Below, piece by piece: positions 17,897-26,944 of a DNA stretch of 37,198 nt; position 1 is the stretch's first letter; every line of letters starts with the position of its first letter. Origin of the DNA: Desulfobacterales bacterium. GTDB taxonomy: Bacteria > Desulfobacterota > Desulfobacteria > Desulfobacterales > JAHDSC01. The stretch covers positions 1-37,198 of the forward strand of contig JAHDSC010000047.1 in assembly GCA_018432925.1 (NCBI GenBank), written 5' to 3'. The notes beneath the pieces are model-generated. The model saw only the letters and a program-made list of their open reading frames with translations. It was not told the origin of the DNA and made no database searches. A program made the position numbers and the translations under genes.

Positions 17897-18085
17897 ATGG
17901 CTTATAATCCCACTGTCGATGAAGAAAAATGCGTAGGCTGCGGAGAATGCGTGGATGTCTGTCCGGTTGAAGTATTTGAAATGCAAGACGACAAGTCGGT
18001 TCCGGTGAATGCGGAAGAGTGCATCGGTTGTGAAAGTTGTGTCGAAGTTTGCCCGGAAGACGCCATTTCCGTCGAGGAAGAGTGA
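17897..18085 (+). CDS. 2[4Fe-4S] ferredoxin
   Basis: A 62-residue bacterial 8Fe ferredoxin, a cytoplasmic low-potential electron carrier. Two CxxCxxCxxxCP motifs are intact: Cys12, 15, 18, 22 and Cys42, 45, 48, 52. The protein is very acidic (ending AISVEEE), as is usual. It is preceded by its own promoter and a strong AAAGGAGG ribosome site (17880-17887) and followed by a clear intrinsic terminator, so it is a single-gene, probably highly expressed unit. Partners cannot be read from context; in anaerobic sulfate reducers such proteins serve pyruvate:ferredoxin oxidoreductase and related enzymes. Confidence 0.97.
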   Translation: MAYNPTVDEEKCVGCGECVDVCPVEVFEMQDDKSVPVNAEECIGCESCVEVCPEDAISVEEE

Positions 18086-18098
18086 TCTGATCATAATC

Positions 18099-18148
18099 TG
18101 CTGCCCCTATGGATCTTTATCCCATCAAGGATCGGGGGCAGCATTTTT
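18099..18148 (+). terminator. Intrinsic terminator of the ferredoxin gene
   Basis: TGCTGCCCC (18099-18107) and GGGGCAGCA (18135-18143) form a perfect 9-bp stem with a 27-base loop, directly followed by TTTTT. It starts 13 bases after the ferredoxin stop. Confidence 0.85.
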
Positions 18149-18331
18149 CATGACACCTGCCTTTCATTCGATTTTTCCTTCCTTTTACGGCCAGGCGGCT
18201 GTTCCATAACAAGAAATCCGTTCTCAATTTCGGTCCGTGTTCAAGGAATCGAGATGATCGATTCTTTGAAGGATGGGCGGATAAGAATTGTTGAGCCAGG
18301 CACAGCCGGCAACTTGTATCAAATAAAGCAA

Positions 18332-18358
18332 TGCCGCTGAAACGCGGCACACTTTTTT
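18332..18358 (+). terminator. Hairpin plus T run upstream of the 110-residue gene
   Basis: TGCCGC, loop TGAAAC, GCGGCA, then CAC and six T. It lies in the 355-bp gap between ferredoxin and the next gene and could end a short transcript or attenuate the downstream gene. The rest of that gap shows no gene. Confidence 0.4.
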
Positions 18359-18440
18359 CAGAATCACCGGCTGTTAGAAGAAGTCTGCCAGCCCACATAC
18401 GGCTTGAACATCGCAATAAACTGTGATAACCGAACTTTCT

Positions 18441-18773
18441 ATGAAACAATACGTTGTCGACGAATTGAGATTCACGGATTACGAAAAAATCAAAGCCTAT
18501 CTGGACGCCTGCCTGGGCCCCGGTCAGATGGAAGGAATCTACTGGGTACCGCTTGAGGAAAACCTTCTCAATGATGTTCAGGCCGCACATACCGAATGCA
18601 AACCATTCTATCTGGCCCTTGAATTGCAATCGAACCGCCTGTCATGCGAGCTTCTGGTTCGAACCACGAATCGGATTCGATGCCAATGCATGGAGTATGC
18701 AAACGAACAACAGCGCAACTGGATCATCGCATTCGTAGACGCCATTTTCGAGAAACTCGGGATAAAAACATGA
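18441..18773 (+). CDS. Conserved-looking small protein of unknown function
   Basis: A 110-residue protein beginning MKQYVVDELRFTDYEKIK. An in-frame GTG at 18423 would add six residues; neither start has a convincing ribosome site, and the ATG is kept because it gives the more protein-like N-terminus. Features are LDACLGPGQMEGIYWVPL, a Cys-containing core (ECKPFYLALELQSNRLSCELL) and RIRCQCMEYANEQQRNWII. It has alpha/beta character, no signal peptide and no membrane helix. It sits 48 bases ahead of plsC on the same strand. I do not recognise the family. Confidence 0.65.
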   Translation: MKQYVVDELRFTDYEKIKAYLDACLGPGQMEGIYWVPLEENLLNDVQAAHTECKPFYLALELQSNRLSCELLVRTTNRIRCQCMEYANEQQRNWIIAFVDAIFEKLGIKT

Positions 18774-18821
18774 GATACGGCATGATTCGAAAAACCGACC
18801 ACTGACAACAACAACTTTACC

Positions 18822-19544
18822 ATGATACACACGCTGTTTATTGTTATATGGACTTTTCTGGTGACGGTTTTCTTTGCCATCGCCGCCATACTGGCATCGC
18901 TTTTCGGCAGTGGCGGGAATGCGCCGCATATCGTCGCAAGGATTTGGGCCCGATCCCTTCTCTTTGCCAGCCGCATCCGGGTCACCGTGAAAGGCCTTTC
19001 CAACATCGATCCGAAGCGGTCTTTTATTTACATGTCCAATCACCAGAGCAATTTTGATATTCCGGTTTTATTGGCGTATCTTCCCGTTCAGTTCCGATGG
19101 ATCGCAAAAAACGAACTGTTTAAAATACCGATTTTCGGTTACGCCATGAAAAGGGCCGGCTATATCAGCATCGATCGATCGGGACGAAAGTCCACCCTTC
19201 AAAGCATCCGGAACGCCGCGGAAATAATAAGAAACGGCGTATCGGTGATCATTTTTCCGGAAGGAACCCGCAGCCAGGACGGAAACCTGAAGTCTTTTAA
19301 AAACGGCGGATTTGTTCTGGCCGTTGACTCCGGTGTTCCGATCATCCCGATCATCATTCATGGAACCTGGCAAATCATGTCGAAAAATCAGCTGCGCATT
19401 AAACCCGGCCGGGTTTTCCTTGAAATACAAAAGCCGGTTGAATCCTCGAATTTTTCCAGAAAAACCAAGAACGACCTTCTGGAGAAAGTCAGACAGATCA
19501 TCAGCGACGGTTTGGAAGAGGAAAGGAAAAACACATCATGTTGA
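18822..19544 (+). CDS. plsC: 1-acyl-sn-glycerol-3-phosphate acyltransferase (PlsC family)
   Basis: A 240-residue membrane-associated acyltransferase that adds the second acyl chain in phosphatidic acid synthesis. A strong N-terminal membrane helix (LFIVIWTFLVTVFFAIAAIL, residues about 4-23) is followed by the catalytic HX4D motif NHQSNFD (His74, Asp79). The substrate-binding motif FPEGTRSQDG and the VPIIPIIIHGTW segment complete the PlsC blocks. Length and motif spacing are normal. Its stop overlaps the start of rnj by seven bases, so the two are translationally coupled. Confidence 0.92.
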   Translation: MIHTLFIVIWTFLVTVFFAIAAILASLFGSGGNAPHIVARIWARSLLFASRIRVTVKGLSNIDPKRSFIYMSNHQSNFDIPVLLAYLPVQFRWIAKNELFKIPIFGYAMKRAGYISIDRSGRKSTLQSIRNAAEIIRNGVSVIIFPEGTRSQDGNLKSFKNGGFVLAVDSGVPIIPIIIHGTWQIMSKNQLRIKPGRVFLEIQKPVESSNFSRKTKNDLLEKVRQIISDGLEEERKNTSC

Positions 19545-21187
19545 AGATAATCCCTTTGGGCGGGCTGGGAGAAATCGGCCTGAATATGATGGTCGTTGAA
19601 TCCGAAGATACCCTTTTTATAATCGACGCGGGCCTCATGTTTCCCGAAGAATATATGCTGGGCATCGATTTTGTGATCCCGGACATGGATTACATTCGAC
19701 AGAAAAAGTCCAAAGTTTCGGCAATTGTTTTAACCCATGCGCACGAAGATCACATCGGCGCCCTCCCCTTTTTGCTGAAAGAGGTGAAAGCACCGGTTTT
19801 CGGGACCCCATTCACCCTTGGAGTGGTGCGGCATAAACTGGAGGAATACGGCCTGCTTTCATCCGCCGCTTTGCATGAAATCCATCCCAGGGAAAAACTG
19901 AAAATCGGAAATCTTGAGCTCGAATTCATCCGGGTCTCTCACAGCGTTGTCGATGGAGTCGGCATTGCGATCCGGACTCCTCTCGGAATCATTGTTCATA
20001 CCGGGGATTTTAAAATCAACCACATCTCGATCGACGGCATGATGACCGACGTGAACAAATTCGCCCAAATCGGGGAAGAAGGCGTACTGGCATTGCTGTC
20101 GGATTCCACCAATGTTGAAAAAGAAGGGTATACCATCTCGGACAAAGAAATCGGCGAAACCTTGTCAAAGATTACCGCCGGGAGCAGCGGACGAATCATC
20201 GTCGCACTTTTCGCCTCGAACGTTTCCCGAATCCAGCAGATCGTCAATATTGCCCGGGATCGAGGGAGCAAGGTTGTCTTCAGCGGAAAAAGCATTGAGA
20301 TAACGGTCAATATCGCCAAAAAACTTGGACACATCCGTGTCCCGGACGGTATGGAAATCGATATCGACCAGGTCGGCAACTTTCCGGATGAAGAAATCGT
20401 TATCATCACAACAGGCAGTCAGGGAGAGCCGATGTCGGCCCTTGCCCGCATGGCAACCGGGACCCACAAGCAGATAAAAATCAAGGAAAAAGACACGGTC
20501 ATCCTTTCTTCAAAATTCATTCCCGGAAATGAGAAGGCCATTGCAAATATAATCAATAAGCTCTACAAACAGGGCGCGAACGTAATTTATGAAAAAATAT
20601 CGTCGATCCATGTATCCGGGCATGCCTTTCGGGAAGAATTAAAGCTGATGATCAACCTGACCAAGCCAAAATATTTCATTCCGATCCACGGAGAGTACCG
20701 CCATTTGATTCTCCACGCACGCCTCGCCGAACAGGTCGGCATCCCCATGGAAAGGATTCTTCTTGCGGAAAACGGCCAAGTGGTGGCGTTCGATGAAAAT
20801 GGGGCGGGAATTTCAGACAGTGTTCTAACCGGCAGGGTACTGATTGACGGCAAGGGAATCGGCGACGTCGGAAAAAGTGTGTTGAAGGAAAGACGGATCC
20901 TGTCCGAAGACGGCCTGGTTGTGGTGAACATGGCGTTTGATCAAGGAACCGGAACGATCGTATACGGCCCTGAGATTGTATCCCGTGGCTTCGTATTTGA
21001 AACGGAAACCGGGCATCTTCTGGAAGATGCCAAGCAGGTGATTCTTGAAGCGATAGAAGACATGGATCCCGAAGCTTCGGACCGGATTGATGCGGTCCGT
21101 TCAAAAATACAAACCGCTTTGAGAAAATATTTTTATTTTGCCATCAAACGCCGCCCGGTGATACTCCCGTTTATCCTTGAGGTGTGA
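19538..21187 (+). CDS. rnj: Ribonuclease J
   Basis: A 549-residue metallo-beta-lactamase/beta-CASP ribonuclease with 5'-3' exonuclease and endonuclease activity in mRNA and rRNA processing. It starts MLKIIPLGGLGEIGLNMM, the family's typical opening. The zinc motif HAHEDH is at residues 67-72, with SHSVVDGVGIAI and HTGDFKIN following, then the beta-CASP motifs (LLSDSTNVEKEGYT, TTGSQGEPMSAL, SSKFIPGNE, HVSGHA, IPIHGEYRHL). The C-terminal domain ends KRRPVILPFILEV. Slightly shorter than many RNase J proteins at the N-terminus because no basic extension is present. Coupled to plsC by a 7-base overlap. Confidence 0.95.
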   Translation: MLKIIPLGGLGEIGLNMMVVESEDTLFIIDAGLMFPEEYMLGIDFVIPDMDYIRQKKSKVSAIVLTHAHEDHIGALPFLLKEVKAPVFGTPFTLGVVRHKLEEYGLLSSAALHEIHPREKLKIGNLELEFIRVSHSVVDGVGIAIRTPLGIIVHTGDFKINHISIDGMMTDVNKFAQIGEEGVLALLSDSTNVEKEGYTISDKEIGETLSKITAGSSGRIIVALFASNVSRIQQIVNIARDRGSKVVFSGKSIEITVNIAKKLGHIRVPDGMEIDIDQVGNFPDEEIVIITTGSQGEPMSALARMATGTHKQIKIKEKDTVILSSKFIPGNEKAIANIINKLYKQGANVIYEKISSIHVSGHAFREELKLMINLTKPKYFIPIHGEYRHLILHARLAEQVGIPMERILLAENGQVVAFDENGAGISDSVLTGRVLIDGKGIGDVGKSVLKERRILSEDGLVVVNMAFDQGTGTIVYGPEIVSRGFVFETETGHLLEDAKQVILEAIEDMDPEASDRIDAVRSKIQTALRKYFYFAIKRRPVILPFILEV

Positions 21188-21257
21188 GATTGCGATGGGT
21201 TCTTCACCGGTATGGATTTCACAAATATGACAAGAAAACCTCACGCCGAATGGGCAC

Positions 21258-21372
21258 TTCCCGCTGAAACCAACGGGAGATCTTCGACGGTGAGGGTTTT
21301 TGATCGATTTTCGAATTCACGCGCCAACCCTGCGGCAAGCCGCAGGGGATGCGTTTGCTGTTGCAGTTCTAA
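21258..21372. repeat. Diverged intergenic repeat, copy B, with a perfect hairpin
   Basis: Second copy of the element at 4188-4306, in the same orientation, in the 225-bp gap between rnj and ftsK. It contains CCCG...CGGG at its start, ATCTTCGACGGTGAGG, GATCGATTTTCGAATTC, and a perfect stem CCCTGCGGC/AA/GCCGCAGGG at 21328-21347, ending GCTGTTGCAGTTCTAA. Two hairpins 60 bases apart suggest a structured repeat family or a transcribed element. Confidence 0.55.
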
Positions 21373-21412
21373 ACCCGCAGTTTACGGATAACAGACCGGA
21401 ATACACAAAATC

Positions 21413-23563
21413 ATGCGTAAGGAAGTCTTTGGAATTTTACTGTTTTTCCTTGTCATTTTCTCGCTGATCAGTCTTTTGTCATACGATCCCGCGGACCCCT
21501 CCATCCACAATGCAAAAGCCTCCGGACAGATCCACAACCTTTTCGGTTTTCTCGGAGCCCACCTGTCCGGTATACTGATCGGATTGTTCGGGCTCGGCGC
21601 ATTCTGGATTCCGATTTTATTTCTTTTTATGAGTATCCATTTTTTTGGGAATCATCCGGCCAGATCCCTTGTCTTGAACCTGGCCGGAGGATTGATTCTT
21701 GTGGTGGCCACCGGAAGCCTTCTGGCATTCCAGCAGAATCATTACGTGATTCTCGGAACAAAATTTTCAACCGGCGGCATCATCGGAATCCCCTTAAAAT
21801 CTTTTCTTGTAAAATATTCAAATCCCACGGGCGGCACGATTATTTTAACTGCGATATGGATTATCGGTTTTATCCTTGCGACGGGAGTCTCACTGATTGC
21901 TTTCGGCAGACGATGCTGGAAAACCGGATGGAGCGTGATCGATCATATAAAAACTTTGCTGGTTATCTGGAAAGAACGGAGGGAAAAAGCGAAAAAACGC
22001 TCCAAGGCGGCAAAAGAAAATCGGATGAAGAAAAAACAGGAAATTGAAATCAAGGGACTGAAGGCCAAACCCATCCGGGAAGTTCCGGTGCCGAAACAGG
22101 AAGTATTTGATTTCATGCGCGAGGAAACCGGCTTTCAACTTCCTTCCGTTAATTTTCTCGATGCTCCGGAGGACAAACCGGTTGCCGCGGATGATGAAAA
22201 TTTGCGGATGAAGTCCATGCAGCTTGAAAAAAAGCTGAATGATTTTGGAGTGCACGGCAGTGTGGTTGCCGTAACCCCGGGTCCCGTCATTACGACATTT
22301 GAATATGAACCCGCCGCCGGGGTTAAGATCAATAAAATCGTAAACCTTTCGGATGATCTTTCCCTCGCGCTCCGTGCAACGAGCATCCGGATTGTCGCAC
22401 CGATACCCGGCAAGGCCGTCATCGGCATTGAGATTCCGAATGTCGTAAGACAGATGGTTCGATTCAAGGAGGTGGCGGTTTCCGGCGCATTTGAAAAGTC
22501 CAAGTCCAAACTCACCATCTGCCTTGGAAAAGATATTATCGGAAACCCGGTGGTGGCGGATCTCGATCGAATGCCGCATCTTCTGATCGCCGGCGCAACC
22601 GGAACGGGGAAAAGCGTCGCACTCAATACCATGATTTGCAGCTTTCTGTACAAATCGACGCCTGATGAAGTCAAACTCATCATGATCGACCCGAAAAGAA
22701 TCGAGCTTTCCATCTACGACGGGATCCCTCATCTGATAACGCCCGTGGTCACGGATGTCAAAAAAGCAACCCATGCCCTTTTCTGGGCGGTTCGGGAAAT
22801 GGAAAAAAGATATGAGCTTCTTTCTGAAAAAAAAGCTCGAAACATTCATCAATACAACCAGAAAATAACGAAGGAAGATAAGGATACCGAAGGGAATCCT
22901 CTGCAAAGACTGCCGTGTATCGTTATCATTATTGACGAACTGGCCGATCTCATGATGGTCGCTTCCCGGGATGTGGAGGTTGCATTGACACGGCTTGCCC
23001 AGATGGCAAGGGCGGCCGGGATTCATCTGATACTTGCGACGCAAAGGCCTTCGGTGGATGTCCTCACGGGAATCATCAAGGCAAACTTCCCGACGCGTCT
23101 TACCTTCCAGGTTTCTTCCAAGACCGATTCAAGAACCATCATCGATACGAACGGGGCCGAAAGTCTTCTCGGAAGCGGAGATATGCTCTTTCTTCCACCG
23201 GGAACGGGAAAACTTCAGCGTATCCACGGGGCCTACATATCCGAGGCGGAAATCGCCAGGATCACGGAATTTTTAAAAACCCAGCAAAAGCCCACTTACG
23301 ACAAGGAAGTAACGAAAGCGCCGGCGGAGGAAAAAAGCGGAGATGAAACTTCGGATCCGCACGACGAAAGATATGATGATGCGATCGCTCTTGTTACAAG
23401 AACCAGGCAGGCATCCATATCGATGATTCAACGCCATTTGCGTATCGGTTACAATCGCGCCGCCCGTATCATCGAGATGATGGAAAAAGAAGGAATCGTC
23501 GGTCCTTCAGACGGCGTGAAACCCAGAGAAGTTCTTGTTCCGGGATATGAAAACATGCCTTGA
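21413..23563 (+). CDS. ftsK: DNA translocase FtsK
   Basis: A 716-residue chromosome-segregation motor of the division septum. Four hydrophobic helices occupy residues about 7-160 (FGILLFFLVIFSLISLLSY, then LSGILIGLFGLGAFWIPILF, SLVLNLAGGLILVVATGSLL, IILTAIWIIGFILATGVSL). A basic linker (KERREKAKKRSKAAKEN) leads to the alpha/beta motor. Walker A is GATGTGKS (394-401), Walker B is CIVIIIDELADLMM, and LATQRPSVDVLTGIIKANFP is the FtsK signature. The C-terminal winged helix (QASISMIQRHLRIGYNRAARIIEMME) is the gamma domain that reads KOPS sites. The linker is short, giving a compact FtsK like SpoIIIE. Confidence 0.95.
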   Translation: MRKEVFGILLFFLVIFSLISLLSYDPADPSIHNAKASGQIHNLFGFLGAHLSGILIGLFGLGAFWIPILFLFMSIHFFGNHPARSLVLNLAGGLILVVATGSLLAFQQNHYVILGTKFSTGGIIGIPLKSFLVKYSNPTGGTIILTAIWIIGFILATGVSLIAFGRRCWKTGWSVIDHIKTLLVIWKERREKAKKRSKAAKENRMKKKQEIEIKGLKAKPIREVPVPKQEVFDFMREETGFQLPSVNFLDAPEDKPVAADDENLRMKSMQLEKKLNDFGVHGSVVAVTPGPVITTFEYEPAAGVKINKIVNLSDDLSLALRATSIRIVAPIPGKAVIGIEIPNVVRQMVRFKEVAVSGAFEKSKSKLTICLGKDIIGNPVVADLDRMPHLLIAGATGTGKSVALNTMICSFLYKSTPDEVKLIMIDPKRIELSIYDGIPHLITPVVTDVKKATHALFWAVREMEKRYELLSEKKARNIHQYNQKITKEDKDTEGNPLQRLPCIVIIIDELADLMMVASRDVEVALTRLAQMARAAGIHLILATQRPSVDVLTGIIKANFPTRLTFQVSSKTDSRTIIDTNGAESLLGSGDMLFLPPGTGKLQRIHGAYISEAEIARITEFLKTQQKPTYDKEVTKAPAEEKSGDETSDPHDERYDDAIALVTRTRQASISMIQRHLRIGYNRAARIIEMMEKEGIVGPSDGVKPREVLVPGYENMP

Positions 23564-23595
23564 GGCATCCGGTTCCGGAAATCTTATGGGCGACC

Positions 23596-23746
23596 CTAAC
23601 AGGGTGTTGAAAAACAAGAATCAGGCCGTCAGGCAAGGCGCGCGGCGAAGCGACAAGCGCAGCATATTCAAGCATATGTGAGCATTGGCGAGAGCCCCGC
23701 AACGCTGAATGGCGGCCTCGGGTGCAGTTTTTCAACACCCTGCTAA
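23596..23746. mobile_element. MITE copy 1 with CTAA target duplication
   Basis: A 143-bp element (23600-23742) with terminal inverted repeats CAGGGTGTTGAAAAAC and GTTTTTCAACACCCTG, flanked on both sides by CTAA. The interior (GAATCAGGCCGTCAGGCAAG, then AGCATATGTGAGCATTGGCG) is nearly identical to the copies at 28005 and 30406. It carries no gene. It lies about 35 bases after the ftsK stop. Confidence 0.92.
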
Positions 23747-23958
23747 GACAAATCATATTGCCGCGTCTTTTCGTTGCAATCGAACAGCATCCGAACCGCC
23801 GGACGCAATCGCCTTCCAGGAGACATGTCCGCGGCCCCCTTGCTCCTGCCCGTAACGTAAATGTATCCACTCTTTCGGCGTTTTAAATATTGACCGGAAA
23901 TTTCCCCCGATCTTATCCATTCGAATGCCTCAACACGGAAAGGAAATATATATTCCAT
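23743..23958 (-). CDS. Small ORF next to MITE 1, perhaps truncated
   Basis: A 71-codon minus-strand frame starting MEYIFPFRVEAFEWIRSGEI whose stop codon falls in the CTAA duplicated by the MITE. The FEWIRSGE start and following basic stretch vaguely resemble small ASCH-like proteins, but too little is left to be sure. No ribosome site is clear. If real, the MITE either landed exactly at its stop or cut the gene short. It fills part of the 608-bp gap between ftsK and the next gene; the rest (23959-24171) shows no gene. Confidence 0.3.
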   Translation of the reverse strand: MEYIFPFRVEAFEWIRSGEISGQYLKRRKSGYIYVTGRSKGAADMSPGRRLRPAVRMLFDCNEKTRQYDLS

Positions 23959-24171
23959 GTTTGAATTCCGGCCACCCCATAAATTATTTTTTTCTTTTTA
24001 TCGGATGAAAGACGAATGAAAATATTTCAGGTATCCTCCGCAATAAAATTCGAGCCTCCTTTCTTAAGATATGAAATCGTTTTGCCGAATTAAACATTAA
24101 AAAAGTATACCCCGCGTTCGGCTGCGGAATTGCCGGATCCCCAACGGACCTTTTTAGCAAGGTGTGAAATA

Positions 24172-25575
24172 ATGGCCCAAAATATAAATCAAAAACAGGG
24201 GTTTTCAAAGGTCGGCCTCTTTCTGATCAATGAGGGTTTGGTCAAAGAAGAGGATATGGAGAAGGCCCTCGAAATCCAGAAACAAGAGGCGGAAGAATCA
24301 AGGACTCCTTTAGGCAGAATACTGGTCCGAGAAGGATTGCTATCCAAGAATCAGATCGAGGGGCTCTTCCGCCATCCCGAAATTCGAGAAAAAACGGGGG
24401 CCATGGCCCTTGAAGCCGGGTTGATTACCGAACAACAGCTTTCCGAATGCCTCGGCAAAAAAATGCCGGGAGAACCGATAGACAAGGTATTAATCCGGGA
24501 GGGATATTTAACATCTGAAACCCTGAAAACATTATTGGAAAACCGGGTCGATGGAATGAAATTGGGTGAGCTGGCCATTAAGCTCGACATGATCGATCAA
24601 AAAGATCTTGAAGATGCAATCAAGATAAAGAGTTCCCAACGCAGCATCGGCCAGATTCTTTGCGATATGGGGATCATCACTCCTACCGAGCTTAACCAGG
24701 TTTTTCTCAAAATGTACAGCCGCAAGATGAGACTCGGAGAAATTTTGATTAAGCAGGGAATCATTACCAATGACAATCTCCAGGACGCTCTGCAGGAACA
24801 ACTTCAAAAAGACGGTGTGCTGGGGCGCATATTGAGAAACAAGAATCTGATCACTACCAAACAACTGTATTCTGCGCTTTCGATTCAATACGATATGCCG
24901 TTTCTGGAATTGGAAGACTTTACCCATACTGCGTCCCAGAAATCCGAGCTTTGTAATATTATGGATCGAAAGCGGGCAAAACAAAATCGGGTCGTACCGT
25001 TATCGCTGGAAGGAAAAATACTCACATTGGCCGTTTGCGACCCGGAAAATAAACAACTTGCCGGTGGATTAGAAGAAAAGTATGCCGATCTTCAGATAAA
25101 ATACGCATTGATAACGGAAGAAAAATTCAATGAAATTTTCGAATCTTTTTATGAGGACCGGTTCAGCGCATGTGAGAATACCGCCGCCGATTCAGGAAAT
25201 GATGAAGATATCGAATTCATGAACGATCACCCGGAATCAAATAACACACCGCTTCATTCCGGCGAAACCAATTCGGTGATTTCCTTCCCGAACAGCCCTC
25301 GGACTTCAGAAAAGAAAAACCCGCCGGTGAACGGCAAAATCATCCTTTCGGATCCTAAAAATGAAGGCGTTTTGATCGATACGCTCTTTGAAAGATACGA
25401 AGCGCTCAAAGAAAAAAAAAGGCTTGCCTCCAGCCGCTCGGATTTATCCCTGTTCAAGGAATTTATCGTGAATAACTATCATACGATCTGCGATACCTTT
25501 GAATGCAGCGCGGTGGCCTTTTGTGTGGATGTCCTGGAGGACGGGCTAAAGATTCTGGCCGAACCGAAGAATTAA
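24172..25575 (+). CDS. Multi-MshEN-domain protein without an ATPase domain
   Basis: About 467 residues. The start is set at ATG 24172 (AAGGTG upstream), not the TTG 42 bases earlier. It contains several copies of the T2SSE_N/MshEN helical unit with the pattern LGxxLxxxGxIxxxxLxxAL: GLFLINEGLVKEEDMEKAL, LGRILVREGLLSKNQIEGLF, KVLIREGYLTSETLKTLL, LGELAIKLDMIDQKDLEDAI, IGQILCDMGIITPTELNQVF, LGEILIKQGIITNDNLQDAL and LGRILRNKNLITTKQLYSAL. A GspE/PilB N-terminal-like alpha/beta part follows (NRVVPLSLEGKILTLAVCDP). No Walker motif is present. In GspE/MshE such units bind c-di-GMP; a sensor or scaffold role is inferred. The C-terminus (LFKEFIVNNYHTICDTFECS) is not recognised. The MinD-like ATPase gene follows 46 bases later. 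Confidence 0.8.
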   Translation: MAQNINQKQGFSKVGLFLINEGLVKEEDMEKALEIQKQEAEESRTPLGRILVREGLLSKNQIEGLFRHPEIREKTGAMALEAGLITEQQLSECLGKKMPGEPIDKVLIREGYLTSETLKTLLENRVDGMKLGELAIKLDMIDQKDLEDAIKIKSSQRSIGQILCDMGIITPTELNQVFLKMYSRKMRLGEILIKQGIITNDNLQDALQEQLQKDGVLGRILRNKNLITTKQLYSALSIQYDMPFLELEDFTHTASQKSELCNIMDRKRAKQNRVVPLSLEGKILTLAVCDPENKQLAGGLEEKYADLQIKYALITEEKFNEIFESFYEDRFSACENTAADSGNDEDIEFMNDHPESNNTPLHSGETNSVISFPNSPRTSEKKNPPVNGKIILSDPKNEGVLIDTLFERYEALKEKKRLASSRSDLSLFKEFIVNNYHTICDTFECSAVAFCVDVLEDGLKILAEPKN

Positions 25576-25620
25576 CAAAAGCGATTGACCCAATTTCAAG
25601 GAGCAAAATAAGGAGTGAAT

Positions 25621-26793
25621 ATGGCAAGAGTCATCACGGTCACAAGCGGAAAAGGTGGCGTCGGAAAAACGAACATCAGTGTAAATCTCGCGTTTCATCT
25701 GGCCGCCCGGGGTTATCGCACATGCCTTTTTGACGCGGATTTAGGTCTTGCGAATATCAACATCCTTTTGGGAATCCATCCGGATTACAACCTGGCGGAT
25801 GTTCTCTCAAATGCGAAGAGCATGAAGGACATTATCGTAACGGACTGCCATGGAATCGATATTATTCCGGGAAGTTCCGGAGTGGAAATGATGGCGGACC
25901 TTGAATACGAACAAATTGATCCCATGGTCAAATCGTTTGCCCAACTCGATGATTACGACTTTTTGATTTTCGATACCTCCGCCGGCATTTCGAAAAATGT
26001 CATTTCTTTCTGCATGGCTTCTTCGGAGATCATCCTGGTAGTAACGCCGGAGCCCACCTCGTTGACCGATGCCTACGCCCTGTTGAAGGTTCTTTCTTTA
26101 AACGGCTTCAATGATTCCGCAATGGTTGTCGTCAATCAATGCAAAAATCCGCAGATTGCAAAAATTGCCTACACAAAGTTAAAAGAAACCGTTCAAAAAT
26201 TTCTTCCGATCAAAATCCTGCCGCTTGGAACCATCGTCTCAGACCCCTGTGTGGCGGAAGCGGTTAAAAATCAAAAACCGTTCATGGCGCTCTATCCTTC
26301 TTCAAAGGCCGCCAAGTGTATTCAGAATATCGCGGAAAATCTTCTGAAAAAAGATCAGGAAAATTTGGCGAGCTATGGGCTGGAGACGTTTTGGACCCGT
26401 TGCCTGAAGCTGTTAAAAAGCCCCTTGCAGCTTCCGAATGCCAAGCCCGAAAAAAAGGGGGAAAATAAAACGACTCCCCCCCCGATCCAACCGGCCGCAG
26501 AAAAGCCCGAAACAGGCGATGCCGATAATCAGGCACCGGCCGCTCCTCAACCGTCCCATCCGGAAAGTGACGACAAAGGAGACCTGGTCCGGGAAATCCA
26601 GAAACTATCCGGCTGCCTGATACAAAGTCTGTCCTCCATAACAGAGGAACTTGGGGCAATTCGGAAGGTTCTTGAAAACGGGAAAGAAATCCCTCATGCG
26701 GAAAGCGAGCCTGCGGGGAATCCTCCTGGAAAAGAACCAACCGTCATCCCCCTGGATTTTGAAGCCTTTCTTGAACGCCGGAAGAGCAATTAA
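25621..26793 (+). CDS. MinD/FlhG-like ATPase with a Pro-rich C-terminal tail
   Basis: A 390-residue P-loop ATPase of the MinD/ParA/FlhG family. The deviant Walker A GKGGVGKT is at residues 10-17, with the signature Lys11. LFDADLGLANINILLG and FLIFDTSAGI are the switch motifs, and VVTPEPTSLTDAYALLKVLS is typical of the FlhG (YlxH) branch. ATG 25621 has AAGGAG about six bases ahead. After residue 260 comes a Pro/Ala/Glu-rich linker (TTPPPIQPAAEKPETGDADN) and a C-terminal coiled coil-like segment (LVREIQKLSGCLIQSLSSITEELGAIRKVLEN, in part), which ordinary FlhG proteins lack. It probably positions a polar or envelope structure together with the MshEN protein encoded upstream. No flagellar genes are adjacent. 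Confidence 0.88.
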   Translation: MARVITVTSGKGGVGKTNISVNLAFHLAARGYRTCLFDADLGLANINILLGIHPDYNLADVLSNAKSMKDIIVTDCHGIDIIPGSSGVEMMADLEYEQIDPMVKSFAQLDDYDFLIFDTSAGISKNVISFCMASSEIILVVTPEPTSLTDAYALLKVLSLNGFNDSAMVVVNQCKNPQIAKIAYTKLKETVQKFLPIKILPLGTIVSDPCVAEAVKNQKPFMALYPSSKAAKCIQNIAENLLKKDQENLASYGLETFWTRCLKLLKSPLQLPNAKPEKKGENKTTPPPIQPAAEKPETGDADNQAPAAPQPSHPESDDKGDLVREIQKLSGCLIQSLSSITEELGAIRKVLENGKEIPHAESEPAGNPPGKEPTVIPLDFEAFLERRKSN

Positions 26794-26944
26794 AATTGTC
26801 TTTTTTCTTGCTTTTTTTCAAATTCAAGGCGAATCTGTACCTGATCGTCTGCGTTCCAGCAACGATTGCAACAAATTTCTCCCGGTCCGGATCAATTTCG
26901 TTCCGAACCCTTGCCCCCAGGCTTCAACCGATTGCAGAGGTTTC

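Noticed and set aside
21890-23044. 384-codon minus-strand open frame
   Set aside because: It is antisense to the FtsK motor domain, which is unambiguous; the His/Arg/Phe-rich translation resembles no protein.
26651-26944. In-frame upstream extension of the SppA-like gene
   Set aside because: It overlaps the end of the MinD-like gene, looks non-coding, and would bury the lipoprotein signal that starts at 26945.
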